DNA from: Lepidostoma basale
Taxonomy: Eukaryota; Arthropoda; Insecta; Trichoptera; Lepidostomatidae
DNA length: 64,000 nt
NCBI GenBank assembly: GCA_022606425.2
Contig: JAHDVF020000734.1
Coordinates: 1,488,001-1,552,000, forward strand
Direction of reading: 5' to 3'
Part shown: positions 1 through 11,637 of the stretch, piece after piece
Layout: every line of letters begins with the position of its first letter
How positions within the stretch are numbered: the first letter of the stretch is position 1
Program-made: the position numbers and the translations under genes
Notes under the pieces: generated by a model
The model's input: the letters and a program-made list of their open reading frames with translations, nothing else
What the model was told of the DNA's origin: nothing
Database searches by the model: none

Positions 1-263
1 GCTCGCGAGGGCGGGAGAGGGCCCGTGGCCACCTGTTAGGAGTGTGATTAGCTAATTAGCAGGGTGTAGGGAATGCTCGCGAATACGGCTGTACCGTTAG
101 CCTGGCCGGAGCGCGAGGGGCGCGCGGGGGGCGGCCGCGAGTGACACTCTCACTTTCCCTCGGTGGGGCGCGAGTTCAGTGGACTGCAAGTAGGCCACGG
201 GGCCTCGCCCCGCCCCCCCTCCCCACGGCCGCGGGCCCCGGACGGAGGGAGCTATGAACTCGC
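1..263 (+). promoter_or_regulatory. GC-rich E75B upstream region
   Basis: This GC-rich stretch just upstream of the inferred E75B start has no TATA box and no coding signal. A lone TCAGTG initiator-like site lies at 176-181 but has no downstream element at the right spacing. I infer promoter-proximal DNA; the upstream exons expected for longer E75 isoforms are outside the window. Confidence 0.5.
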
Positions 264-297
264 AGTTTACGTTAGCGCTCCGTGCCGAGCAGTCGTG
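262..297 (+). promoter_or_regulatory. E75: E75B core promoter: Inr, MTE-like, DPE
   Basis: With +1 set at A264, the initiator GCAGTT (262-267) matches five of six positions of TCAKTY. AGTCGTG at 291-297 matches the arthropod downstream promoter element RGWCGTG exactly and starts at +28, the canonical spacing. Bases 281-292 match about 9 of 12 positions of the MTE consensus. There is no TATA box. This supports a focused, DPE-driven start for the B isoform, about 310 bases before its ATG. It is inferred from motifs only. Confidence 0.55.
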
Positions 298-446
298 ATA
301 TTCTGAACAGACGGCCCTATCAGCGGCGCTGCATTCGCAGTCGACTGACTAGTCTAGCGTGGAACGTCGGCCAGTGCGGTCGGATCTGTCAGTCGATTTC
401 CAGTCATATCGCGAGGAGCACAATCAGTATTTTTTTGTGAATTGTG

Positions 447-529
447 ATGTTTCTCCGGGCACTAAGGATATTGGAATCTTGTTGAAAAGACATTAATTAT
501 AAACATAAACTGTGACTGTGATGTTTTGA
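447..529 (+). other. Two upstream ORFs in the E75B leader
   Basis: The leader has a 12-codon ORF (447-485) and a minimal ATG-TTT-TGA (521-529), both closed before the E75B ATG at 577. They may lower basal translation of the isoform. No peptide function is proposed. Confidence 0.4.
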
Positions 530-576
530 TTCACGCCATAATTAGTCAAATTTAGGAAATTAATTGGATAGTTGCA

Positions 577-988
577 ATGGGTTGCGTGTACAATAGCGAC
601 GATCTCACCCCGCCTCAGGGGAACCTGCTCACCAAAAAGTCGGACTTGTTGAAAAAGACCCACAGCGTGTTGGTTCAGATGCTGGAGTCCAAGCCGCTGT
701 TCGAGGGGGCGCCCGAGGCCGTGTCCTCCGACTCGGGCTGCGACAGCGACAGCGGCGGCGAGGGCGCCTGCCGCTGCGCCCCCTCGGACTCGGAGGACGG
801 CTCCGACGGTCCTGACGGTACTGACGGTACTGATGATTCGCAGGGCTTCTTCCGGCGGTCCATCCAGCAGAAAATCCAGTACCGGCCGTGCACCAAGAAC
901 CAGCAGTGCTCCATTCTCCGCATCAACCGCAACCGCTGCCAGTACTGCCGCCTCAAGAAGTGCATCGCCGTCGGCATGAGCAGAGATG
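577..988 (+). CDS. E75: E75 isoform B first coding exon (zinc finger 2 only)
   Basis: This exon starts the B isoform of ecdysone-induced protein 75, a nuclear heme-binding repressor of the Rev-erb group. Residues 1-89 are isoform-specific: a short basic stretch, then an acidic Ser/Asp/Gly-rich segment containing DSGCDS (52-57). From residue 90 it reads [15 protein letters not shown] and the complete second zinc finger, with four Cys in the CX5CX9CX2C pattern. The first finger is absent, as in the fly B isoform, so this form should not bind DNA like full-length E75. The exon ends in phase 1 (G988) at donor GTGAGC and joins the exon at 11402 to restore MSRDAVRFGRV. The ATG at 577 is the first long in-frame start after the inferred promoter. 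Reading on past the donor gives intron-type residues. Confidence 0.93.
819..844 (+). other. E75: Internal 3' splice site for longer E75 isoforms
   Basis: CAG at 841-843 precedes GGC TTC TTC at the point where the first and second zinc-finger exons join in nuclear receptors (GCKG/FFRRS). Branch-point-like TACTGAC (819-825) and TACTGAT (828-834) lie just upstream. I infer that A- or C-type transcripts from upstream promoters splice here and skip the B-specific 5' part. The polypyrimidine tract is poor. Confidence 0.55.
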
Positions 989-2879
989 GTGAGCCTTTCA
1001 TTTTATTACATTTTATCAACACTCATTCCAATGTTTTAATTCTTTATTTACTTTACGGTGTGATGAGCATAAGTGTGTCAAGAAATAGTCACCACTGAAT
1101 ATAGTCGTCCTGGAGTTTGGCCGCAACTCGAATAAGATTTCTAAAGTTCTTCAATCTTAATATACAGTAACAAGTATTGGGGATTATGCCGTCAGAATAC
1201 ATTCGTACATAATATACCTATTTTTTTTTTGCGATTCACATATTTTTATAAAATACAACAATGATCTTTGATGTATTATACACGTTTTTGAAATACTTCA
1301 AAATATTACTCTTTTGCTTCAACGAATTGCTAATATGTTGTAAGATTTAAAAAAAGGAAATATTTTTTCTTTGATACAATATATTGTTTTTTCCACCCTA
1401 AAGTTTATGATTTTTCGAGATATTTCGAAGGTTTTATTCCTTCACCAGGAAAATGGTATAAACAAATAATAATAACATTATTTTTTTTTTAAGCTAAATC
1501 ATTATTTTGGAATTCCACTTTAAATTTGTAATTTGAAATCTGCCTTAAATTTGTAAAAAAAAATTTTTTATTTATTTTTAATCCGTTAAATTTTGTTACC
1601 AAAATTAATTTATGTAATACAATATATTCAAACGATTGAAGGAATTTCCTTTTTGAAATAACGCTTCTACCCTGTACAAGGACGCAACAACCCCTAAATA
1701 ATGAAAATTCATCGTTAGGAGGTTGTGAATATTGGGTGGAGTTGAGTAGAGCGAGCGGCATGGCGTGGGAGGTGGTAACCTATATGTCGAGAGGAAACGT
1801 GCACAGAGCATGAAGTGGGAATTTGGATCACCGCTACAATGCGGGCCAGGGATGACTCCGGGGTGGTTGACCCTCCGGTGGCTCGCGCCTGCGCACAGCC
1901 AGTCCCGTTTCCCGCCCTCCCGCGATCCGCCCTGGTGCGCCTCCCCAGCGAGGGCTGATCATTATTCACAGTGACCAACTTCTGACACCTTGATTGATGA
2001 CCGTCTTTTGTTACGTTCCGACGGCAATCTCGCCGAGTGGTAAGCGCAAGCTGGGCTCGGTAAAAGGAAATTATTTTCCCAAAAAAATTGCACTTTGTTT
2101 TCAAAAAAATTCTTGAGATGAATATACTTTTTTGTTGATGTATTATGGAAAAAATATTATAATACTAAATAAGCGTAATTTTTTTTATAATTAATACATT
2201 ATACTGGAGTGACTTGTTTCTCCTTACTAGAGTAGCATTATCAAGTTTATCAAAAGAAGTAAAAAAAAAAACGTGTAAAAATATATCAAAGATCATTTTA
2301 TGAAAATATGTGAATCGCAAAAATAAAATAAAAATTTCATTCATATTAATCATTTAATCATTGTTCAAGAACTAACAAATAATCATAAAGTATACATTCA
2401 TTTGGCCATTCCGGAGAAATGAATTTCATTATGTAACGAGGACTCGAGCTAATTGATTCCATTAGAATGATGGTTGTCCTCCGCGTGCCGCACTAGGCTA
2501 GAGCAGTCCCCGGTCTGAGTAGGTATTATTACGCTGTCCTGGTATTCGCTTTCCTAATGCATTAGGCCTTTATCAGAAGGTCTGGCGGGTATTGCCCCCG
2601 CGGTGGGCGGGAGAAGGGCCGCGGGTCGGAATAGAAACGGTGTTGAGGTCACCCGCTCGAGCGCCCGATTAAACATTATTTACACATCGGCCGACATCGC
2701 CTCCGATCGGCTGAGCGCTGCTCGCTTCATGGCTGAATGTACGGCCGCATGCGGTGTTCTTGTTTTCAATTCGCTTTTGCAGAGTTGCACTTTGTAACAC
2801 TCTCGAGGGCTGCGGTTTCCTTTTAACTCGGCCGCCGGGTTAGACACTAATAATTGTACAGTAACCTCCATATTAAATA
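989..2879 (+). other. E75 intron, 5' part
   Basis: Intronic, mostly AT-rich DNA. A poorly conserved GAAAT/CCTTC hairpin near 1420-1460 resembles the hammerhead-type repeats found downstream. GC-richer patches lie near 1740-1950 and 2580-2820. I see no exon. Confidence 0.6.
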
Positions 2880-2992
2880 TACTCTTCTTCTTCAGCCCGT
2901 TGCGGCCTTCCACTCCTGGACGTAGGCCTCCTGTCATATTTTCCACTCCCTTCCATCCTGAACGATCCGCAGATCCAGGCACTTCCACAATA
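2880..2992 (-). mobile_element. LINE 3'-end fragment in E75 intron
   Basis: On the minus strand this reads like the end of a non-LTR ORF, with an 'aggcctacgtccaggagtgg' core. The same core recurs, with changes, at 44590-44620. It is a short, decayed insertion. Confidence 0.5.
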
Positions 2993-5164
2993 AACTCAGC
3001 ACTTAAAAATATATCTGTATTTGCTTTTAAATCTCTCTTCTTAAATGCATTTATATACCATTAAAATTACATTTAATTACGAAGAACGAGATATTTCCAT
3101 TAAATATCGAATAAGCTGGTTCTGACGTGTCAGGGTAAAAACTTTGAAAAGTCGTCACAGAAATCGAAAGCCTTCATGCGCGAGGCAACGAGGCCCCTGC
3201 AATTTGATGTGACACCTTTATGGACGAAGGTGCCTTCTTTATTCCAGCGCAATGGCCTCAAACCACATTGGACTAAAGTTGTGCACTCTTATCACTTGAC
3301 TAATAAAACTATGTTCACTGGGATTATGCCCAATAGTAACGGTGTCAACAGTTCACATAGCAATCGTTCCACTTACGCCGCATGACAAATCATTGCCATT
3401 CTACGATGAACGGCTACATTCCACGGTTCACACTTTTTTACTAGGTGGTTTTTATTTGCTTTTCATTTGTAGTATCACACTGGCCTCGCGTGGCTTTCCT
3501 TGGGCCCAGGGCCATTGTAAAGCAATGAACCCGATTATCTGGCACGGCGACCTGCCGCCCGCGCTGCGACTCACCGACATCGCTTCTTTTCACTCTAACA
3601 AACATCGCTCTGTATATCTCTGTCGCGTGTCGCGGGTATCTCGACCGTTTGTTGCTTAATTTTCAATGGCGGTATGATTTGCTCGATCGCTAGTATCTTC
3701 GCAAAGAAAATCATTTTGAATATTCCTACGTGTGACTGAGATATTAAGGTTTCCACCCGAAACGAGGTCTCGTGGATATATAATGTGTCGCCATCGGCCG
3801 AAAATCAGGTCTCTATTAGCCACATTCACGGCTGCGTTGATCGGCTACCAAATTCATTCCGAGGAAGAGTAAAACGACATGCTCTCGTTAGACAATAACT
3901 CGATTGATTGCCGGACATAAATCCTCCCGCCCCGATAGAAGATGCAGCTATCGGTTCAGCTGGTGTAGCGAATGTAGCTCAACTGGGATGGCATTACTTG
4001 AATCAATAATAATAATTAGTAGGCAATTTAAAGAAGTAAAATAAACGTCAAAGGCAACCTAGTTTAGAGAAGTGTGTTAGAGCGTGCTCCATTCGCTGCC
4101 GAAATGTTCTCTCACTATCGCAACTGGCCGAATAGAGCACTTGTCGTGTCATGCAAGGTAGATGTGTGTTTTTAGATATTTCGCATATCGAGTACAATGG
4201 AAAGACAACAATCCCAAAAACATTTTTCCGTGGGAGATTACCCATTCCGATTTGCGCAAGTTTAAATTCTTGACGGTGTGACGCAAGTGGCATCATCCGC
4301 GTCACATCTCCCCGCGGCAACTGGGTCAGCGGTGGCCGTCCCCGTGTCATGTCAATTAATGTCACCATCAGGGGAGGGGCACGCACCCCCTTTAATTGCC
4401 ACTCGGAGAACTTAATCCGCATTAATCCGCGCGAGGTCGGTGTTAGTTGCCGCCATGTCGTTTTATAATATAGGATTCTACTCGTACAATATATCAAGAA
4501 ATTATCAAATGACAACCTCTTAATTTGAAAAGATTCATCTAATTTAGTTTCCCCCAGAATCAGAGTGTATATTCGGCGAGCCAGAATAAACTGGAAATGT
4601 AGACCAGGCAGTGGGAAATCCTTGGGCCCGTTCCATATCTCGGCAGGGCGGCGACCCGGCCGCGGCCGCCGGCGGCAGTTGCGGCGCCCGGCGCCCAGCG
4701 CCCAGCGCCCAGCGCACCTGACACCTGACCCGCCCTGCGCCGGCGGTGGCGGTGGCGGCCGGGCGGGGAAACAGAAATGGAATTATTATAAACCGCAGTT
4801 ATGCAAGTGTTTAAGATCGCGCGAGCGGGAGGCCACTAGCGCCGTCTCGCTCGGAGTGAGTGACTGCTAAACGGGCCATGGCGGGTCATTCACTCCTCGC
4901 GGCCCGCCGTAACCTACATAGGATAGTGAGCCTTATCCGCCGCTCCGTATGGCCGATATTGCCGCCGAGGTGAGCGCGGCGCTTGCGTTCGCTGCGGCCC
5001 CGAGGCGACCCACTTTTCGGAGTTATTTTGTCCTCGCTTAATTTGTTATTATAGATGGAGGTTGCTTTTTATGATTTGTAACTTTTCGTATCGAACGACG
5101 AGCGGGCCGCGAGTCCCGTCGGCAAGGACTTCATCCAGAGGACGTCTTCAGATACACGCTTTGT
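2993..5164 (+). other. E75 intron, no gene seen
   Basis: No exon-like ORF with splice sites stands out. GC-rich islets occur at 3480-3600, 4310-4440 and 4640-4770; the last contains a short GCGCCCAGC tandem repeat. These are possible regulatory segments. Confidence 0.5.
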
Positions 5165-5312
5165 TGTGTAGACTAAACCTTATTAAGGGTAATTCTCCTG
5201 TCGGGCGAAACACGTCATTCACAGAAAATATAATAAAACTTCTAGAAAGCGGGCGTTTTGATTCGTATTAATCATTTCATATGGAGTTTTATATCATTGT
5301 TCAAGAAACAAT
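5165..5312 (+). mobile_element. Fragment of the hammerhead-type repeat in E75 intron
   Basis: CGAAACACGTCATTC followed by 'aataaaacttctagaaa' and 'gattcgtattaat' matches the right arm of the foldback repeats at 25.9-26.2 kb and 63.2-63.5 kb. Only one arm remains. It shows that the family also inserted inside E75. Confidence 0.6.
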
Positions 5313-7990
5313 AAACATTTTAAGGGTGCCTACTACATCTATACTGGAAGGGTCCAGCGAAGAGTGGACATTTAAACATATTTTTACTAGAGTTTGATAG
5401 AATGTTTTATAAAATACTGGAAGTATTAACATTTAAGAACCCCGGCCCCACAGACAAGAACAAATGTGCTAACTTGGATAGCGAGCAGCGCACACGAAAT
5501 TTCGCTAATCCCGCCTCGGCACAACACACATTAGGCCAAACCAAATTTGCGCAATTTGTCCTTGTGTTGTTTTCGCGAGCTATGTACTCGTATTGCAGCC
5601 CGCGCGAGCGAAGGCGAACAATGCGATGGGCGCAGGTCGGCGACCCGCGGCCGCCCGCAGCCCGCAGCCCGCAGCCGCTGGAGCCGCGGCCGCCGACGAG
5701 CGCTGACGACACGCGGTTTCGCAACCGAGAAGAAAGCAGCGAAAGTGACCGCCCCGCGCTTCCGAGAGAAAGTCCGCCTTTCTCCGGTGTCGTAACTCGG
5801 ATCGCCGCTCGGAGAAATTACTCCTTATTATGTTGTTTCATGTACAAATGTCTGGGCCTAATTCATACCGGATATACCATTTTTACTTCATCGCCTCACA
5901 GCGGCGGTCCGGCGGATGGCGAGTTTCACTTTCGCTGCTTGCACTCCGGTCAAATGTCATGTCTCCAGTAACAAGCAACCTTTTTATCGCGGTAGAACCT
6001 TTATATCGGCCTCTTAAATAATTACAGTTCAGATATTTTACTTTTCACAGCCAATAATTCGAGTCGTTTGTGTTTAATAATTCAATCACGGCGAGGAAAA
6101 CAAACAAAAATATTTGTTTTAACTAGGTATGTCGATTTCTCGGAGAGAAAAAGTATTACGTGAATTTTAGAATTGAAAGAAAATTCAGCGTAATTAATTG
6201 TATTTTTCAATATAAGTTGAATTGTAAAATTATGGTACATATTTGAAATGTAATAAAATAATACATTATTTCTCGTTTTAAACAAATATATAATTGAAAA
6301 TGCATCATTGTAGTGTAGCGTCTCGTTGCGATTCTATCGAAAGACTGTGTAATAAATTAGCTAGGACGCAAACCGCGGGAGCGCTACTCTGCGTCTTGAC
6401 TAAGCGCCTCGCCGCCACCTGCCGGTGAGGGGCCGTACCAGGAGTCATTAACCTCCCGCGGCCGACGAACGATAACGGTCCGCGGTATTATTGCGTACTT
6501 GTGAAGTCGTCGACACTGTTATTACTGTTCTCCGTTCTCCTATTTTCCAAGTGCGAAAACAAAGATAATGCTCCAAAATTAGAACAGCGTGACAGCGCGA
6601 TAACAATCTTATATCACAAGTTTTTAAAAGAAAAAAAAAAAATTGTCTTATCAAATTATGCGATGATTCGTTTGTATTTAAACTTTTCGTTAACTGAAAA
6701 TAAACCAAAAATATTACATGTTTTGTGTCAACACGATCGTTCGCAATTTTATTAAATACGTTAGAAACAATTTTAATCAAACTCACTAAAAATGCTACGT
6801 CGTATCTGAGTAAACATGTTGACGTTCAATGATAACATATTTTGCAAATCATTTGTCCTTGAGTAGCGAGGTCAATGCTCCGTAGTTCGGCTTTCCATCG
6901 CTGGGCGGCGCTAGTGGTAGCCAAAGCGTGGCATCCCGCATCGCCCTGGCGGCGACCTCGTGAACCTCCGCCGCCGCCATGACACCCTCCGTTCATGCCG
7001 CGCGGGCTGGAGCGCGTGCGCCGCCCGCCAAATGTCCTCACCGGAGTAATGGCGGCAACTAATTCTACCTGGAAACCAATATGAACTTATTTCAAGTGAC
7101 GTTTTCATTTATTCTTACAGTTAGATAAGGCATCTTATGAAGGACTTGAAATAACTTTTTTTACAAAATACATTCTATTCTTTTGTTTTGTAGTTTGAGC
7201 GTATATCATGTAAAGAAATCTCGATTCGGTAAATAAATAAAAGTCATAAAATGATTGAATTTGGTTTTAACCAAAACTGAAGTCGATTTCATCCTCTATG
7301 ACGCTATTAAAATTCCAGAGGTTGTGAAGGTCGGTTAAGGGCGATGTTTTTCGGGTGAACACGTCTGCGGTGGGAACGGGCGCCCATTTTCCTTGAATTG
7401 ATCATTTAAATATCAGAAGACATGCAAATAAAAATAACAATGCTATGACGAACCAAAGACATATTAATGCTTATGAGACGGCCGACTATATGTAGATATA
7501 TCGGGTTCGTCCTTTCCCTGGACTAAGGGCGCGCTAATTGTAAACATATAATCATCAGGGGGGCGACTGGCAATCAACCGGTCCTTCCTTCTAAAGTCCA
7601 TGCTACTCGTGTTCGTGAAAAAAAAAATGCGTTTCGATGCATCCTCAGTATAGACAATTGTAAATTTAGTTAAATTTCATTTATTCAAAAGTAAAATAGT
7701 AAAAAAAGCGAATGAAACGAAACAATTGATAAAGTGAATTACGAGTAAAAAGGTAAGTTGTAGAGAGATAGCGTAACGGTCCGAGTGATTAATCCCCGCC
7801 GTTTTCCGCGTTCGCGCGTAAAAAAAGAATAGAACGCCATTTGAATAATACGAGTTGGTGGTTGGTTGGTGGGGTCGCCGCGTACAGCGCCGCGCGCCGT
7901 TCGTTCTCGCGCGAACCAAGTTCAAGGGCACTAGAACCGCGCGGAGGGAGGGGAGGGGGCAGCAGGGCCGCGCCGGCTCCGCGGCATCAC
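5313..7990 (+). other. E75 intron between the B and D promoters
   Basis: AT-rich intron with GC islets at 5595-5720, 6360-6460 and 6880-7040. A single AGGTCA half-site lies at 6869-6874 in the last islet. No exon is supported. Confidence 0.5.
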
Positions 7991-7997
7991 AGGCCGT

Positions 7998-8033
7998 TCA
8001 GTGTGACGGAGTCCGCCTCGCGAATAGGTCGTG
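7998..8033 (+). promoter_or_regulatory. E75: E75D core promoter: Inr and DPE
   Basis: Initiator TCAGTG (7998-8003, A at 8000 as +1) is followed at +28 by GGTCGTG (8027-8033), an exact RGWCGTG downstream promoter element. The surrounding 7870-8050 segment is GC-rich and has no TATA box. The site lies about 420 bases upstream of the E75D-type ATG, with no intron needed between them. The same architecture is present at the B promoter. Confidence 0.6.
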
Positions 8034-8286
8034 CAGCCCGAGCAGCTACTGGTGCCCGGTTACGTGAAAGTACCGTTATTGGAAAATCGCTCGACTTTGC
8101 GTATTGTCTATCTGTCACTGCGAACGGTCGGTCGTGACTTGACGGATCCCGACCTTCGGCAGAACACCTCTGGATACCTGATTGGATTAACTAGTGAAAC
8201 GATTGATCTCATTCATCGAGTCTGTGGCTTCAGCAGTGCAGTGGCCCGTGATTGTTCTAGTGTTAAGGGCTGTTGAGTGTACCCCA

Positions 8287-8340
8287 ATGTCACGTGCGTT
8301 GTTTTCCACCTTTGTGAAACGGACGTGCTACCTAACTTAG
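8287..8340 (+). other. uORF in the E75D leader
   Basis: A 17-codon ORF with stop lies between the inferred D start site and the E75D ATG and is closed before it. It may reduce leaky translation of the finger-less isoform. Confidence 0.3.
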
Positions 8341-8422
8341 TGTGTGTCGGTGTTGTTCTTCGGACCTGAAGACCTGTTCACCTAGTACTTTGCGTACTTT
8401 TCGTTTGTGATAAACAGTTTTA

Positions 8423-8498
8423 ATGATTTTGGAAATGGGTGAAGAGTTACCAATACTGAAAGGAATCCTCAACGGAGTCGTCAAATACCACAATGCTC
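8423..8498 (+). CDS. E75: E75 isoform D first coding exon (no zinc finger)
   Basis: This short exon encodes about 25 residues containing MGEELPILKGILNGVVKYHN, which I recognise as the N-terminus of insect E75D-type isoforms. It ends in phase 1 at C8498 before donor GTACGT. Splicing to 11402 makes a Pro codon and gives KYHNAPVRFGRVPK. The resulting protein, about 638 aa, has no zinc finger, so it can act only through the hinge and ligand-binding domain, for example by dimerising with related receptors. An in-frame TAA at 8411 closes the frame upstream. The ATG at 8423 has a weak context; the one at 8435 has G at -3 and +4 and may be the real start. Confidence 0.88.
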
Positions 8499-11401
8499 GT
8501 ACGTGTCTCATTTCCTTACTTGCTTATCATATTTTTATTGTACAACTTCAAATAAAATATTTTTAGAAAAGAGAAACATAATATATTATGCAGGTAAAAT
8601 CTGCATACGATACGAGAACAGATAACTACATATAGTCAAAGCCCTCGTGTGCCGAAGAGAAATCTGTGACCTGACATTGACTCCGTCATTCATTATTGAC
8701 GATTTCCAAACTTTCATTTTTAACAAAACTCACAATGTACGCTGGGAAGTTCCTCTTGTTCTTTTTAGTAATTAATGGTCATTTTTAATTCGTAAAAAAA
8801 TATTTATTGAAAATATTCTTAATTAATTTAAAATTTTGACTTATATTTTTTATAAAAATATAGGTAAATTGAATAATTTTGATAAACTTTAATAGAACAC
8901 CGATTTAAGTTTGACAGCAATGAGTAAAGAGATTAACAAAGTGAGGCGAAGGATGCACCGAGCTTGAGCTCGCGCCAGAGCCAGGCGCGCTGTAACCAGG
9001 CTGCCGCAGTCGGTTCTGACCTACAATGCCGGCAGCCAGCGAGAAAGTTGTAACACACTTTTGTTCAGTGGCTGTTCCTCCGCCGGCCGCGTTAACAACG
9101 CCCGTGGACGGAGTGCGGGGAGTACCTTCTTGTTTACGGCTCACCTTACTTTTGAGATAAGAAATGATCGTATGATCGTCAAGGAAAATGAAATGAAGAA
9201 GCCCCAGCGCGTGCGAAACGAACTTTCTTTGGCTGTCGCTGTCCGCTGACGGTAAATACGCGCACTTTAGGCGCCAGCTATATACAGGACAACAGTCTCA
9301 TTCCGTGACGTGGTCCATCCGAATGTTTGCTCTAGTAAAGGTTTCATCGCTTCTTTATTGGTGTCAAGCGCCGATCCTGAATGTTCAATATTGATTACTC
9401 ATTTCCGACCGCATTTTGTCGGCCGCTGTCTCTCGCCCGCGGAAGAGCCATTGTTCCAGCACGATCTTGTGACCTGTTTACGTACAATACGCCAGCGGAC
9501 TAGACGTGGGTCGACCGAGGCCAACACTTTCTCCCCTTTCTTTCTGTCGTTCACCCATATCTTCGTGCTCGCAGCGAAGGTAAAGATTCGAGCCTATACC
9601 GCGAGCGTACAATATTATCGAGCGAATTCGTGATGTATCTAATGCCCGCCGAGTGAAATTGACACCGAGTTTCGAATCGCGAGAGACAGTCCTAGCAGCG
9701 AGCCTCAGAAGTGTGTTACCGAAAACTTTTACTTTCTCCGTTCTCATTCGTGACTCGGGCAAGCCTGTGGGCCGGGGACTATGACTGATCGCGCACTCGA
9801 TTCCTATTTGTATTATGCCCAATGCCGGGTACTTCGGAATATTACTCGTCGGACTCGATCAATTAGCTATTGAAATTTCTAATCCCTATGTGAATGTATT
9901 TCTAAATGAGAATCGATTTAAATATGAACTTAAACCAGTCGTCTTTTGAGGATTAACGAATAATGGTAATATTGAGTTAGAAGGCACGGAAGACCCGACG
10001 CTGCCCCGAGGGCGAGGACCGCCGGCACCGCTGGTCTCCCCTCTGCGCTCAGTCGTTTCACTTTCGCTCGCTTTAGAAGAGACTTTTTACATCCATTGTT
10101 TACTGCCTCGTCACTTTCTCCTCTCGAGTAACTCGGAAACTAGAGCGCTAGTCTGCTTCGCGGTCGGGGACAGTTCCAGTCCTGCACACCTACAATATGC
10201 ACTATCAACTAAACCAGATGTTCCCACTCGACCAGATTCGTTTAAACGGTACCGAGTTGATTATTAATAAAAAAAAACAATGCAAAGTAAAACCGCTATA
10301 TAGATAGATGGCTAGAAGTGATTATGGAATAGTGCCGTTGAAAAGTGCGTTCTGCGTGCGTGCAGGGAGCATGATTCATCTCGGGCGAGCTCGTTAGGGG
10401 TCGCGCCGGGTGCTCGGGTCTGTGACCTCAGCGCACCCCCGCAGGTAGGCAGCTGGGCGGCAGCTGGCGGCCACGCGCCACGCACCTGGACCCGTTCCCT
10501 CGCAGCTCCCTCGCAGGATTCCCGACTTCTAACTGCTACTAATGACTTATTTAAGTCATAAAATAAGAAAGAAATGAGCACTAAATCCCATCACATTAGT
10601 ACCTGTAAATATAATACGTTCGTAGCAGTTCACTTGCGGAAGTTAGTATTTAATTGTTCGGTTATATTTAGTAACCTGTACATTTCTATTAAATGTTCAA
10701 ATTAAAATTAAATTAAACTAAATTATGTTGTAAAGACAGACGAATTAAGCGTATCGCACTTATTCTATAATTTTATTACAACATCAACCCGCTTTGTGTT
10801 TCTAAATCGCGTCGTTTTTCTACCCAGGGCTGAATGTCATACCCTGTAGGACAGGGAGGCAGAGGGCATTGCCCCGGCGGGCTGCCCTGCATCTGTCTGC
10901 CGCCCTCTCCCCGCGCATGCACCCGACACAATGCCTCGCATCCGCGTCAATAAACCTTTTGTTCAAACAGCTTTAGTTTTTTTGACGCATAAGGGGATGT
11001 TTTTTCTTGCCGTCGTTATGTTGTAACGAAAATTTTCTTTATTTATTCAACGAATATCGAATAACGGTCGATTATACGCTGAACACATCTATATTAGTAT
11101 GGTGGAGATACACGCCACATCGGGTTCCTTTCCTACACGTGGATAAGCATCCATAAAGCAGAACACTAGTTTATCGCTATTGCCAATGCTCTATCACGAC
11201 CGCTGGCGGCGAGGACGTTTCCGCTTTCCGCGTTGACCTCAGATCGCGAGATGTTCTCAATGGATCTCTATTGACTACCGTATGCATCTATTGCCGCGTT
11301 AATCGTTATCGACTGCTTTACTCGGAAATAACTTTAATACATGACCGCCAAATCCTGGATTATAATTGTGGTGAACTAATGGATTGTTTGTTTTGTTACA
11401 G
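8499..11401 (+). other. E75 intron before the hinge exon
   Basis: Intronic. GC islets occur at 8940-9130, 9980-10060, 10400-10520 and 10840-10930, and may be regulatory. The intron ends with a pyrimidine-rich run and TTACAG at 11396-11401. No further exon is seen. Confidence 0.6.
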
Positions 11402-11637
11402 CCGTCAGATTCGGCCGAGTGCCGAAGCGGGAGAAGGCGCGCATTCTTGCCGCCATGCAGCAGTCAAGCAACTGCAGATCTCAGGAGAGGGCGGCCGCCC
11501 AGGAACTGGACGACGAGCCCAGATTACTGGCGAGAGTAGTGCGCGCGCACATGGACACCTGCGAGTTTACCAGAGACAGGGTGGCCGCCATGAGAGCGAG
11601 AGCTAGAGATTGCCCCACCTACTCTATGCCCACACTG
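11402..11637 (+). CDS. E75: E75 shared exon: GRIP-box hinge
   Basis: This exon is common to all isoforms predicted here. It starts in phase 1 (CC completing a split codon) and encodes 78 full codons: VRFGRVPKREKARILAAMQ, the A-box/GRIP region by which monomeric receptors of this group contact DNA next to the half-site, then a hinge with ELDDEPRLLARVVRAH and a terminal CPTYSMPTL. Acceptor TTACAG and donor GTGAGT are both strong. The donor leaves phase 0, so it joins directly to GCT TGT at 14035 to give PTL-ACPLNPAPEL, a junction conserved in E75. Confidence 0.95.

Noticed and set aside
176..181. TCAGTG initiator as the E75B start
   Set aside because: No DPE or TATA at the required spacing, unlike the site at 264.
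675..1022. Long minus-strand ORF opposite the E75B exon
   Set aside because: It is the antisense shadow of a strong coding exon and has no domain or promoter.
2025..2050. tRNA-like 'cgccgagtggtaagcg' in the E75 intron
   Set aside because: Matches only an A box; no B box or tRNA fold follows.
4565..5971. ORFs in GC-rich E75 intron segments
   Set aside because: Arg/Pro/Ala-rich frames without splice context or recognisable domains; explained by base composition.
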